From: Lindgomyces ingoldianus
Lineage: Eukaryota > Ascomycota > Dothideomycetes > Pleosporales > Lindgomycetaceae
NCBI RefSeq assembly: GCF_010093535.1
Contig: NW_022985249.1
Location: 1-61,078 of the forward strand
DNA: 61,078 nt
Direction of reading: 5' to 3'
Shown here: in pieces, positions 12,300 to 24,552 of the stretch
How the letters are laid out: the number at the start of each line of letters is the position of its first letter
Numbering within the stretch: position 1 is the first letter of the stretch
Made by a program: the position numbers and the translations under genes
Notes under the pieces: model-generated
Database searches by the model: none
Told to the model about the DNA's origin: nothing
The model's input: only the letters and a program-made list of their open reading frames with translations

Positions 12300-13980
12300 T
12301 CGAGCTCCTCAGACCTTACAATACACTCGTTCAATCCACCTTGTTTGGATCTCGCTCCCTTGTCGAGTCGTTTGCCATATGCCCCCTCCTCAGCTCATGC
12401 AAGAGCAGGAGGTATTCGACTTCGTCAACAGCATCACCAAGATACTAGACCCCACTACTCCGCCAATTTTAATAGTGGAGCGAATGATCGTTTGCGCTAT
12501 TCCTACAGTACTTCTAGACGCGACAGATGCACGGTCTCACAGAACAGCTGTCGACTCTCCAGCACCGCCTGATGACCACTGCGATGCGTGCGACATCGAT
12601 GCATGAAAAACTTATCACGTCTAAAAACTGCCTTGGTGGACTCGAGTGTCTTATCTTGGAAGGTGTGTTCGAGTTCAATGACAGTAATTTAAGGCGGGCA
12701 TGGCTCGCTTTCAGGAAGGCAATGGTCTTTGCACAGCTGATGAAGATTGATCAGCCAAATCCGCCTAAATTTCAAGTCCTTGACCCCGCTTCAAAGTTAG
12801 TGCCCATGTATCTTTGGTTTCGCATTGTGTACACGGACAGCTACCTGAGTCTGATGCTGGGTCTTCCACACGGCGGTCAAGAGACCAATATGGAGCAAAA
12901 AGTACCGGGCGAGACACCGGCTTGTAGACTCAGAAGAGCGCATACTCTTATTGCTCGGCGGGTCCTTGACCGCAACCGACGCTCGGCTGCCTGTGATTTC
13001 TCAGAGACACGTAGTATTGACTAAGAGCTTTTGACTGCTGCCAGAGAGTTACCGGACCAGTTTTGGACGCCACCCGACTTTCCCAACCTTCAGCCGAACA
13101 CGCGAGAGGCACTCTGGGAGACCATGCGAGTGGCTGACCACCTTCATCACTACAGCCTTGTTCACCTGTTGCACTTACCATATCTCCTTAACTCACAAAC
13201 AGAAGGCAGAGATCTTACCTGTTCAAAGGTTACATGCGTCAATGCGAGTCGCGAGATCTTGATCCCAGTCGTCGCATTCCGCACCTTCAAACGAAATATA
13301 GTCTCAGTCTATTGCCGCACAGCGGACTTCTGTGCATTAATGGCAGGCATAACGATACTTCTCGCCCACATTGATGGTCACAAGCTTGAGGAGGAGGACT
13401 GGCGGGCACACCAACGACTAGGTGATCGCGCGCTGGTAGAACAGCTTTTGCAGAGCTATGATTCTGTCCAAGATTGCATGAACGATGGCCTCACCCAGCA
13501 GAGTGCTGAACAATTACGACGCCTCTTGAAGATCGAAAGTGACGCCGCTCGGGGAAAGGAAGAATCTGCTCGCGATACGGTATCGAATATCCAGAGAAAT
13601 TGCGGGGAACTTCAACTCTCTATACCCTACTTCGGAATCATCAATATCGGCCGCATGGGCGTCACAAGGTCACGGCAGCAGGACATACAGCCCTCACACA
13701 CTCGAACAAGTGGAACGCCGTACCCCACAGCGACAACTGACAGTGGAGACCCACTCCTGGGCTCGAACGAACATCCCAGCTAGTTCCCGATGTCAACCTG
13801 ATGCCACTACCGCCTGTCTTTCCCGATATAGGTCATTCAAACGACACATCTTACGACCAATACCCAAGATTGGCTGCAGGAGCCAACGATTGGGCGTTTC
13901 AGGGCATTGATGCAGCGTTCTTTGACAACCTAATGCGCCGGGCTGCAGACTGGGATCCATTACCACGGGACAGTATTTGA
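12300..13980 (+). pseudogene. fungal-specific transcription factor (Zn2Cys6 class), pseudogene
   Basis: The region encodes the fungal_trans (middle homology) part of Zn2Cys6 regulators: LRRAWLAFRKAMVFAQLM, YLWFRIVYTDSYLSLMLGLP, VTCVNASREIL and FFDNLMRRAADWDPL at the end. Lesions: a frame change near 12530; a TAA at 13022-13024 where relatives have Gln (ID-Q-EL), a single C-to-T change of the RIP type; and a frame change between about 13660 and 13770, after which the C-terminus continues to 13980. The zinc-cluster DNA-binding domain is not seen. Part of its 5' region is duplicated at 9634-9845. It cannot give a full regulator as it stands. Confidence 0.7.
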
Positions 13981-14556
13981 TGACCTCGGGGTTATCCGCA
14001 CGCTACAACGCTACCTTTCGTTCTGTGACAGCATTCGAAGACCTTCTAACCCTGCAGAGCAAAGCCCGTTGAAGCCTCCTGCTATTAGCCTCGATCGGAC
14101 GTCCTGCGTACCAACCCTGGAGTCTTTGAAAACTCCCGAGAAACTGCTCTGCGATGCTTCTGTAACGGATGATCTCCCAACAGAACTGGATTGAAATGAG
14201 GTTCTTGATGAGATATGCCAAGCAATGGGAACCGTACCGGCCATTCACGGGTCCAAGTTTTGCGATTAAGAATGGACCTTCACAGGACTGTCAGCGAACA
14301 CCGACAGCTTCGCGGACAAGGGACGCTTTTGCAGCTCTGCATATGCATACTTTATCCATGATGGCGAAGTTACATACAGGCAACGTTGCGACTTATTTAT
14401 GAAGTGACAATGACATCATACGTACGCGTGCGTTGTTAGAACATCGAATACATACACCTAACGTCTGCGCTCAGCACCAATCATAAATTCCAAAATTCTT
14501 TCTCTAGGGCTTAATACCCCATTTTCTTTCTTCTAAGCCTCCATTACCACCTCAAT

Positions 14557-15479
14557 ATGTAGTCCGCACTTCACAAGGTCATTGGCCCCAAGAAGGAGAT
14601 CCACGATCTCAATGGCCGCGTAGCCCTCACCACCGGAGGTGCCATGGGCATCGGTTAGGCATTTTCCAAGATCATTCCCTTTGGCAATTCTGACGCTACT
14701 CAGCTTCGAGATCGCGAAAGCCTTCGTGAAGGTAGGCGCCTGCGTGATCATGGTGAAGAAGCCATCAAGAAGATCAGGGAAAAGTGTGGTCAAGATGCGA
14801 AGATCGAATGGGAAGGCTGCGACATGGGCACCCTCTCTGAAGGCAAGGACGTCTTCACCAAAATCCGCGAACGTGAGGACCGACTCGACCTACTCATTCT
14901 CTCAGCCGGCATCAATGCCAACCAATTTGGCAAGACTAATGACGACATCGACCGCCATTTCCAGATCAATTGGTTAGGCCAGGTCTACGTGGTCAACTTA
15001 CTGTACCCGTTGTTGCGTAAGACGAGTAAGATGCCAGACACACCAGCTCCGCGCTTCGTCTTCGAATCCTCGGAGCAGCATCGCGCTGCACCCTCAGTCG
15101 TCCACTTTGGATCGCCCGACGAGATAAACAACCCCGAGATCGGCAACCCCGAGGTGTACGGGAGGACCAAGCTCGCCATTATCGTAGGGGTAAAGTACGG
15201 GTTGCTAGATCGAGTGATCAAGCCTAACAACGAAACAGATACACACTCTCCGTGCACCCTGGAGCCGTAAGTCTCTCTCTTTAGCTCATGCACCCTACTA
15301 ATACAACATTACAGGTCAACACAGCAATGCAACAACAATGGAAAGGAGCCTACCCCCGCCTCTTCGGCAAAATGCTAACCGGCATCATGCTCGCCGGCGG
15401 CCGCGACGTAGAGCAAGGCTCGTACAGCGCGCTCCGGGGATTATACGGAGGGTATGTTATAGTTGAAAGACAAACATGA
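14557..15479 (+). pseudogene. short-chain dehydrogenase/reductase, pseudogene
   Basis: Classical SDR features are recognisable: a nucleotide-binding TGGAMGIG, LDLLILSAGINANQ (the NAG-type region), a catalytic YGRTK (YxxxK), and VHPGAV after the active site. Lesions: codon 2 is TAG (ATG TAG TCC, probably once CAG); the first intron's reading frame is off by one; about 20 nt are missing after VIMV; there is a frame slip before YTLSVHPGA. The second intron (GTAAGT...ACATTACAG, ending near 15315) still looks normal. The C-terminal ~60 residues are missing after about 15460. The parent family is NAD(P)-dependent oxidoreductases; the substrate is unknown. Confidence 0.75.
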
Positions 15480-15688
15480 ACCTCGGCGTGCGTTTCTTCA
15501 CGTATGTAGTCTGGTTACGTACGGAGATTTCTGCGCTAAAGTAGCGCGCAAGGCTATGTACTGGCGCGGTGTTTAATTCTACTTCTTCAAGGTGCTCGAC
15601 CCCACACTTTCGATCGATTGCTTACATCGTTGCTCTTTATACCCAACAAATATACACAACACCCAACACCTGGGCAACCACGACCACA

Positions 15689-16480
15689 ATGGAGTCTTCA
15701 GATTCAGTTCCTGAAGCGTCAGTAGCTGCATCGAGCGGCGCATCCAAGACAGTAGCAATGTCAGTAGTGAGTATTTGTGTTGACTAGGGTCAGGTGCTAA
15801 CTGTGTCAGAATAATCCGCAACAGTACTGAATCTCCAATTCTCCATCTTTCCGGAGAGATTAGGAACATTATCTACGGATACTCGCTTGGGGGCTTCAAC
15901 AGCAGTGTACGCAACCGAGAAAGGGCGCGGCGGAGTTTGCCGAATTGCGACCTATACGAAGTACTTGATCCGGTCCCGGAGTATCGTATCATGGGTTTAC
16001 TGGGAGCTGAACCCCAATCCCGTCCTTTATATGATGAAAACTGGGAACCTTATCATTTACACAAAGAAGAGGTTCATCGCTACCATCTCCCTCCCCGGCC
16101 TCCACCGCGCGCTCTGAGCCAGCAGGATGCATTGCCGGAACATCTATGGCCCGGTTGGGCGCTACTAGCTCGCAACCTATTCAACTTGAGTTACGCCTGC
16201 CGTCAAACTATGTCCGAAAGCGCGAAGCTGGCATCGCCGTATACTGCAAATCTCTTTCGGTTCTCTTGCATTCGCACATGTAGAGCGCTATAGGTACTTG
16301 CGAGACAAACGACTATTATATTGGTTAGTGGCGCAAATGGAAAACTTTGGGTACGTCGACCACCACTCCGAAAGGGATAGAGGATTTCACTTCTTCTTCT
16401 TTGATGACTAGGAGTTGATCTCGTTGCGGAATACTCGCAGGATGGGCAAAAGGTACAGTTGTCGGCTGATCTTGACTGGG
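15689..16480 (+). pseudogene. 2EXR/DUF7730-like fungal domain protein, probably broken
   Basis: An ATG at 15689 opens a Ser/Ala-rich start. A candidate intron (GTGAGT...GCTAAC...CAG, about 15769-15811) follows, but the exons do not join in frame. The next frame has ILHLSGEIRNIIYGYSLGG, the hallmark of this family. After about 16260 the frame must shift to continue as HVERYRYLRDKRLLYWL. Then TAG interrupts near 16410. The general layout resembles an intact family member of ~250 residues. Function of the family is not known. Confidence 0.5.
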
Positions 16481-16876
16481 AAAATGAAGAGCGGATCTGA
16501 TCTCTGATGCGAAAACTTGACAGAGGTCTGGGATCGTGATAATATTTACATGCGAAATCGAATTTTTCATCCGCATATATGACTTCAAAATCTTGTCAGG
16601 ATAGTAGTTCCTAATCCATAAAGGTAGTGAGCGAGATAGTGTGCATCCCACTGTTGCGAGAATTATCAATGCGCCACTTAGGCGTACTAAGAGTAAAAGG
16701 TTCCTGGAGAAGAAGCGACAGAAGGGGATTAAGATTGCAATTAAAGAAGAATCACCAAGAATTGATTAGATCGAATGTGAGCGGCTGAGTCAGACTTGCG
16801 ACGGCTTCTGCCGGCAAGCCCGACTGTGGCCCCTACCCACAATTTGTTGATATGCATACGTCGCATCCATCCTACC
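16481..16876. other. gap downstream of the ABC transporter
   Basis: No gene recognised. It separates the convergent pseudogene from the transporter's stop codon. Confidence 0.4.
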
Positions 16877-19800
16877 TTACTTCGTCTTCTCATTTGACTC
16901 AAGACCCTTTGCCCTGGAGATATCCGACTTTGTCGTTTTCCTTTCCCGGGCGACCCAATATATCGCAAATGTCGCCAGGATATTGAAAACAACGTAAACT
17001 GTCAAATATGCGAAGTTGTGCCATCGATCAGGAACGTGGACCCCGAACTCAGTGAGAAGGACGTTTGTGTCAGACAGTTGGCAGTATTCGCAGTTTTGTG
17101 TCGCTGACGGATTCCTCAGGTACCCACCAGCCATACCGATCCAACCTTCCATATAAGTATTGCATGTCAACCCAACAGGTGGGTTGATGTGAAGAATCTC
17201 CACGTCGGAACAGGTAATCTTCGTATTGGCTAGACTTGCGACGACCGTACCATCGATGAAGTATGTTAATGGCGACGCTCTGTATACGAAGTGCCAGAAC
17301 TGCGGTAGATTCCCCGGTGTAACCAAAACACTGCATCAAACGTTAGCTGCTAAGTATGCTCATAGGACGAAGGAGCACTTACCCGCAGAAGACTAGTGAA
17401 AGCCAAAAGAATAGAGTAGCAATTTGAACAGCAGTCTCGGCATGAGTCATACCGACTGCTACAACTTGCGAAAATGTCGAGATCCAGAGACAGAAGAGCC
17501 AGATCATACCAAACGCAAGCCCACTTCTTTCTGATCCGGGGAAACTAGGGTCTTCGTTCCTCCATACACCGGTGGGGTAGTACCAGGTGATGAAGACGAG
17601 GACAGAAGCGATAGTTTGCCAGAATAGCTCGACAAGGATGTTGGCTGTGAGGAAAACTGTCCATGAGTAGGTCTTTGAGCGTTTCTCTCGAGCTTCGAAT
17701 ATTGAACGGCCATCCACGAGGCGCGGGATAACTTGTTGGTCGATAGTGCTGAAGAGTTGAGTGAATAGAAAGACAGAGAAGAAGATGTTGGTAATCCCTT
17801 GGATGTCGAGCCTTGCATTGAGGAATGAAAGCCCGTTGAGCAAAGTCTGCGTTATCTTAGCCCGAAAAAAGAGATAAAGGTCAAGGATGAGAGCTTACGG
17901 TGACCACACATAAGGTCAGTTTGCAATAAAGATAAACCCGGTCTCGCCAATAGTCCTGAAACATTCGTCGCGTCACAAGTCTTAGCTGAGTCGTGAAAGA
18001 CGCAGCGTAGTAGCTGTCACGAGGCGTGGAATTTGAATCTGGGGCTGAAGCTCGGTGTTTCTTGAGATTGGCAATCTGATCCATGACCGATTCTCTCTCC
18101 TGGCTTTGGACCCAACATTCATGCCAATTCGTGACACGTCCATCTGGAGTAACGTCTTTGCTCGAAACATCCAAGATCCATTCGGCTGGATTCTGCGAGA
18201 CATCACAATGGGCAGCACTGTTGCGCTCAAAGTACTTGATGACCGTCATTGCATCTTGTCCGACTTCTCCGAAGTAAGCAACTTTTCCTTCCGGGTTAAG
18301 GAGGAGAAGTCGGTCGAAAAGCGCGAAGAGTTGAGAAGAAGGCTGATGAATCGTTACCAGTATCGCTTGTCCACTGTTAGCTAGCTTGCGGAGCAACATG
18401 ATGATGGACCACGCCGTTTGACTGTCGAGGCCTGATGTTGGTTCATCTAGCGAGGTATTAAGCATGTATCTATCAGCTACGAGCTGAACTTGCTTACCGA
18501 GGAAGAGTAGCAGTTCTGGTTTTGCTACCATCTCCACCGCGATGGAGAGTCTTTTGCGCTGTTCGACGTTGAGACCTGGCATGTCAGCTTCATGCTGAAA
18601 TAGTCAAGACGCCGAGACTGTACCTTCGCCTGGAACACCCACAATTGCATCTGCGTATGATGTCATCTCTAGCAGATCAAGCACGTCATCGACTTGCTGC
18701 GGTCCATCTACGGATGAGTAGTCAGGGCGGCGCAATCGAATGCTGAACTCCAATGCCTCGCGAACCGTGGCGGTGGGTAGATGTATGTCATCTTGCTGGA
18801 CGTATCCGACTTTGCGCTGGAAAAAAACATCAGGTGCTTCGTCTCCGAAATAGACGTCTCCACTAATATGTCCAACAGTGACACGCTGTGCGAGAACGTC
18901 TAGTAGGGTCGTCTTTCCCGCACCTGTCACTCCCTGTTATCTGGTTAGTGAATGTGGTGGGTTGAGAATGCATGACTTGCCATCAGCGCAGTTAGGCTCC
19001 TAGGTCGAACCCAGCCCTCGACGTCATGCAGAATTTGCCGGCTTCTTTTGCCAACCTGTATGGAGTAGCTGAGGTTGCTCCAATGGAAAACGGCTGCGTC
19101 GTCTGAAGAGATCAATTCAGATTGGGCCAGAACGTAGTTACCATTCTCTTGTAACCCCGCGCACGACTTCTCATCGTCGAAGTTGTGCGATAGAACCATT
19201 CCTCTGCCGGTCTGAGTGGTTCCTGACTCCTCATCACCTCCTTTGAATCTTCGATGGTTCACTCTTCGTCGGTGGATGAGAACCTCTCCACGCGAACGTT
19301 GCGCAGGTATCATCTCAGTTGCCACAAGGTGGGTAGCACCAAGGATCACGAACATCACCAGTAGGATCCCGAAGTTTCTATCTTGTTCAGCCTGTGGGTC
19401 CTCGCAATCACCATGTGACGTACCTCCAAAGGTGCGAGCCAACGTAGCTGTATTTTCTCTCAATGTAAGCCGAGCCATCAATGTCAATCTGGCCAGGCTG
19501 TGCGCCGATGACTGCGCATGTCTGATGCTGCATGTTATCCGCTCGCGATCCACTCAAAGGTATCATTTGGGAGCAGGGAAAGTGTCGGCTGCCAAACTAC
19601 TATGGTTAGGATCGACTTGCCCAACCATGAACATCGCACTGACCTCGTTGATTATCAGGCTTTCGTACGCATACGCGACCGGATTGAGCCTTCGAAACCA
19701 CGCTAACCAAGGTACCATATCCTTCGCAGGGATAATGTAACCGGTATACGCACTGAAGAGAAGGATGAGCATTGAGCTAGGCACCATCGACTGCTCGTGC

Positions 19801-21585
19801 GTCCTAGAGAGCGATCCGACAGTGCGGAAGTACATTGACATAGTCAAGATGGTCACAACCATGATTAACAAATACGTGAAGAAGGCGCTAGCAGATCTTC
19901 GAAGACTAGTCATGAAATACAGTGTTACGTTGAACATGACGGCAGTCGCTAGCTTGTTTGGCAGATCGCAAATGTATGAGGCGATGCTCTCAGTAAAGGG
20001 CTGGTAGAAAGCGTATCGGTGGTGCTTCTCAACTATTGGGCGCTGTGCCCACATCAAAAGTACCTGATATCCGGATTAGTTTGTACGGGGAATGTCTCTG
20101 AGGTAGAACTTACGTCAAATGCTGGAGCATATGCATTGATCATTAGTGAGAAGAATAGCAGGACAGCGCGCTTATCCATGCCGGCAGTATCATCAGAAAG
20201 GTTATAATAGACGCTTCCCACTACAATGGCAATGATAGTATTGCCGATGACACTACCAAGCTGGGGTCCGGGGTGATTTCGCAGTCTTTGGAATCCGCGT
20301 CGTATGCACAATGCGATTTGGGTTCGTGTTGATACATCATATGTACGACTGCACACACCAATAATTAGTCTATACCCGCTCAAATTACCAGGGTAAGCAA
20401 TGGAACACACTTACCGAGAGTTCAAAGAGGAATGCAGCTTTCTACTATCCCGGATCGTCTCCTCAGTGATCTGTATCTGATCAAGAAGAGCTTTCGCTAT
20501 ATCGCTGCGACTCCAAGCCTCATTGAACTCTTCCGCGGATCGTGGGACACGGTTTTGGTATCCGTCACGGATGCGGCGCTCAGCTGGATTAGTAACAGAG
20601 GTAAGAAAGTCTGCTGATGTTGCTCGAGGAGGTTTTTCGAAGCCCATGTCAACAAAGTACGCAACGGCATCTGCAACAGGGCCGTAATAGATCTGATACC
20701 CTTCATAAAGTACCATGACGCGGTCAAAGCACTGCAAAAAGTTTCAGATATACTTCTGATAATGACGGCCCGAATGTTCATGACATACCTCGTAGATAGA
20801 ATTTGATGCTTGGTAAATGCTCATCAGAACTGTTGCTTGAGTCTCGGTCGTCGATCTCCTCAGAATCCGTACCAAAGATAGGGCTGTCGAGCTATCCAAT
20901 CCGCGAGTGCTGTTATCCCAGCACTGGAGTTGGCTTTGGCTTATAAACACTTCTGCGATGCTGGTGCGGCGTTTCTCGCCGCCGCTTAGACCTCGTATCA
21001 TTGCGTTGCCGACTTTTGTGTAGTACGCAGCTTCGAGTTTGAATTTAGAAGCGATATCATGCGCTGTCATGTTTGGGTTTGACTTTGCATCATGGTTGGA
21101 TCTTTGTAATTCCAGTGCAAACTCCAATGTTTGTCCCAAAGCTAGTTCCGGAAAATGAACGTCGAGCTCTGCCAGATAGATAGCATGACCTCGCAGTTGC
21201 TTGTGAGTGAGTGGCGATCCTAGGTCGAACGGTCAGTTGACCATCGCCTCCTTTCAGTCCAAAGCTCACCATCGTAGAGCACCTTCGACGCTTTGTCGGC
21301 ATGTAAGCCAGGCATGTCACCAGCCAATGTCTTTAGTAGGGTTGAGCATCCACTTCCAGGTCTCCCCAGAACAAGAACCATTTCTCCATGTTGTACTAGA
21401 CCATTGAAACCGTGCAGGATGTGAGACCTCGGAGTACTTCGCCATTGAAGGAGTTGTAGAAGTTTTCGCGGAAAGGCCAGTAGGTAGGAGGTGTCGCTCT
21501 GTTGGACGGTGTCGCTAGAGTGTTGTCCAAATACATTGAGTCCTCGAAAGGCGACGCCTGGCGCCGGCGACGATTGTCGGCCCAT
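16877..21585 (-). CDS. PDR-type (ABCG) ABC transporter, N-terminally shortened
   Basis: Twelve exons separated by introns at 21220-21269, 20732-20788, 20349-20414, 20064-20113, 19597-19643, 19378-19423, 18934-18980, 18576-18623, 18447-18497, 17847-17898 and 17331-17382 join in frame to 1380 residues. Order is NBD1-TMD1-NBD2-TMD2. NBD1 has Walker A GRPGSGCST, signature RGLSGGEKRRTS and CWDNSTRGLDSSTA. NBD2 has GVTGAGKTT, GLNVEQRKRLSIAVE and LFLDEPTSGLDSQTA. All but one intron are GT-AG; 18934-18980 is GC-AG. Such transporters expel drugs and metabolites across the plasma membrane using ATP. The first usable ATG leaves only ~73 residues before Walker A, against about 160-190 in most relatives, and the DNA just upstream belongs to a broken P450. 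So the native N-terminus and promoter are probably lost, and expression is uncertain. Confidence 0.8.
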
Positions 21586-21689
21586 GGGCTTGTCCCAACC
21601 GAGGTTCCCTCGAGTCGATGTGTACAGGGTAAAACGTGGGGAGGGAAGAACACTTGCGAGCACCTGTTTCGCGCTAAGCGAGAATTTCA

Positions 21690-23349
21690 CTGTTTTGGCT
21701 GTGCCACAGGAGTGCCTACAATATGACAGGGCTCCGGAAAAGGGAACGGATCCCCAATTTCCTTGCCCAGACGCGCCCCTCTCTTCGGCGAGGCATGTTC
21801 TGTTATCCCTGCAGCTGCAGCAAGGCGCAGCCACCACTTGGACTCCATGGTGCTCCAGAAGTTGCCGTCCTTGTGCGTGATGCTGGAGTGAACTAACCCG
21901 ACATCACCCTTAGGCATCCATCAGCAACCCAGAGCGATATCACTGTGGGGTGAGCTCAACATGGCGCAAACGTTAACATACAACCGCGGAGTTTCTGCTT
22001 GTACTGATGACAAGAGTGGATCCTGAATGAGTATGCAGGGATCTATCTCAGTGCTCGGCTGCCTTTGAAGGTGGACTGGAGGTTGTAGCGCACGCGATGG
22101 AGGAGACATGGGTCCTTGAATGCGTGGTAGACGGAAAGCATTGTCGTTGGAGTTGCGTTACCCAGAGTGCTGATGTTCCCGGTTAGTAAGTAGAGTGCCT
22201 AAGTCGGAACGTAACACTGAAGCCTCACTCCCACACAAGAGCGAGGTCGGCCGCTGCAAGCGAGTCATCGTTGAATCCATCAGCTCCAAGGTACATTCGC
22301 TGCTGGTAGCGAATAACTTCCGATCCCCAGTACGGGTCACCATTGCCATCATCATAAATACAAGTCTCTGAAAAGTGCTGTCGTGCATAAGCATACCAAG
22401 GCGTGAACTGCCGGTGAAGGTTCTGGTGTCTTTCATAAGGTTTTGGAACTAGAAACTTTGGAACCAGTCTGGCGAGTAAAGGTGTCGAACCATCAAATTC
22501 CCAGATCGCGAAGGAAGGTCGGATTGACTTTGATCAGAGACGCATGGACCATTCTTCAGAATTCGAGCAGGTCAGGCATATCGTTCCAACCAGAACCCTT
22601 TAAGGACTCACACAATTTCTTGTCTAGTATTTTCATGTATCGGTGCGTCATAGGAGCGAGGCCAGGATCACTGAAAGCTCTTTTGAACCCTTCATGGGTC
22701 AGGTGATCAACCCGGTTGTTGTGCTTAACACTACTTCCTGGAAACTGCTTGAGGAATGGACCCGAGTTGTCCGCTTTGTATGTGGCAATGTCACGCTCGT
22801 CCATACCAAAGAGATGTCTGAGCACGTGCACGTAGAATTTGATAGGGCCGGATAATGAGCGGGCTTTCCAAAGCTTTGTGACGGTTTCTCGGTCTTGAAA
22901 CAGATAGAGATCTTTTCCAAACACCCGGATCCTCGAGGAGGTGAGCTTCCCTGCCTATAATCTGTGAGCATCGTGAGTATGCAGACCGCTTGGTGTCGAC
23001 ACAATTCTTGTACTTACGACGCTTTCTTCAAGAAATCGGGATCGTTGAATATGAAACCTAGCGTATGCGCCATGGATAGAAAAATGTGGGGATACATTGG
23101 AGGGGCCTCATTGCTGACTGTGCTTTGCCGGACTTGTGCTTTTTGAAAATGGAGACGAGCGTGAACATAGTTGGTAGCAACGAAGATGAGTACCAACTGT
23201 ACCAAATAGGAGGACTTCGCGTTGCTTGCTGAGTTTGAGTAACTGTTGGCGGAAGGCACCTTAGGGATAGATACCCGCGACGTGAAGTTCATCGAAGGAG
23301 TAACATTGAGGACGAGAGGGTGCCACGACATGATTGTGGAAGTATCCAT
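21690..23349 (-). pseudogene. cytochrome P450 (CYP7/8-like), truncated pseudogene
   Basis: Starts with an ATG and a membrane-anchor-like segment (SSYLVQLVLIFVATNYV), then P450 sequence: VFGKDLYLFQDRETVTKLW, GPFLKQFPGSS, RVDHLTHEGFKRAFS, later WYAYARQHFSETCIYDD, and ETPRLYVNVCAMLSSPHSDIALG near 21930-22000. Lesions: the first intron (near 22960-23010) does not restore frame; TGA follows DLLEF (22556-22558, CGA-to-TGA type); one base is missing near 22485 (RDLWEFD region); TGA interrupts near 21920. The conserved FxxGxxxCxG heme-binding motif is absent because similarity fades out near 21850, where transporter sequence begins. It resembles the intact P450 at 24553-26206 in family, not as a recent copy. 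Confidence 0.75.
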
Positions 23350-23575
23350 ACTGCTAGCTAGTAACTACAAAGTTGGACAAGGTTCCCATTTGATATATCA
23401 TATCAAGTATACTGTGCCACCTCCCTCGAGTTCCAACTCCATGTTCACTTGAGCAGGCAACAGAATGTTCAAAGCCCGGCCAGGGGGTTGAATCCTATTT
23501 GGCCCCAGGAGGTTGAACTCCCCCGGGAGACAAACGAGTGTGACTGTTGCAGTACCTAATGGCTGGAGAGCTTAC

Positions 23576-23785
23576 CAGGAATATCGTACTTGCTCCTAGC
23601 TTGTATTAGCACATATGTCTGTCGACAGCTCGGTATTACTTACGATCGGCCCAGGGTGACTGTAAGCCGAGCACCAGCTTGCCTATCAGCCAGGCGAAGG
23701 CGATGACAATTGCGAACGTAGTGATGCTGTTCGGGTGCTTCTGGCCCGCAACGAGGTTAACAGACCTTTGAGGACCAGGCGACAT
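23576..23785 (-). pseudogene. possible orphan N-terminal exons of a membrane-anchored enzyme
   Basis: An ATG opens MSPGPQRSVNLV..., with a hydrophobic anchor (ITTFAIVIAFAWLIGKLVLG) and LQSPWAD, then a good donor (GTAAGT at 23643) and a second mini-exon reading RSKYDIPG before another GTAAGC. The ...RxxYDIPG ending resembles the start of fungal P450s (DIPGP), but no continuation is found: the next gene downstream starts with its own ATG and anchor. Probably a remnant of a third P450. Confidence 0.35.
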
Positions 23786-24552
23786 TGTGAGTGATGGCAA
23801 TCAGGCGAAGGTTCGGTAGCTGAAAAGGAAGGATTTGTTTCTACGAATGTGGGCAGATATTTTCTTGAGCTGCGGCACTGCTAAAGCCGGTACGGTCCCT
23901 TTATGTCGGTCTTGTTGCCATATTGTTCATACCCAGGTTATGGCTTTGACCCCATTGAGCTGACTGGGTCAAGATGAGTTCGTGAGTTTTCTTGATATCG
24001 AGCGAGGCTCAGTATCGTCGAGAAATAAGATCTTGCATGAGAATGGGGGGTGACAAAAACGTTGAAGTCCACTGACCGGGGATTTTTGGTCGTCCCGAAG
24101 CGAAGCCTTGTTGGTCTTATATTGCGGCACAGCATTGTAGCTTAGCGAGAATGACTAGGCTAGTTGAGAACACCATAATGCAAGCTATGCAAAGACTACG
24201 GCGGAATGGAACTGGAATCCTGAAGTTGACATCTGGTTTGTTATTGGATCAAGAGATCGTACGATTCGTTGGGGCCAGGAGCATGCATTGGCAGGGGCTG
24301 AATCTCCATTGACGCCCCATCCGTGCGAAAGATCTTCTGGGGTAGACTGTCCTTCTGAGAGGTAACCCTGGTGTGAGAGAAAAATACACATCAGATATCG
24401 TATGAAGCGCCATGTCTCAATCGATGCTGGCGGCAAACGCAGAGGGAAGTACGCGAAGTCCGGAAGGCAGACACATGAATATTGAATTTAAATTACTTTA
24501 CAATTGTGCGGCAACAGCTTTCACAGTTTCCTTGACTTTAATGGATACCAAT
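23786..24552. other. intergenic stretch between P450 remnants and the intact P450
   Basis: No gene seen. It should contain the 3' flank of the intact P450 and the former promoter of the fragment at 23576-23785. Confidence 0.4.

Noticed and set aside
18447..18497. Insertion in the second Walker B of the ABC transporter (LFLGKQVQL...SLDEP)
   Set aside because: It is a 51-bp intron; splicing gives LFLDEPTSGLD.
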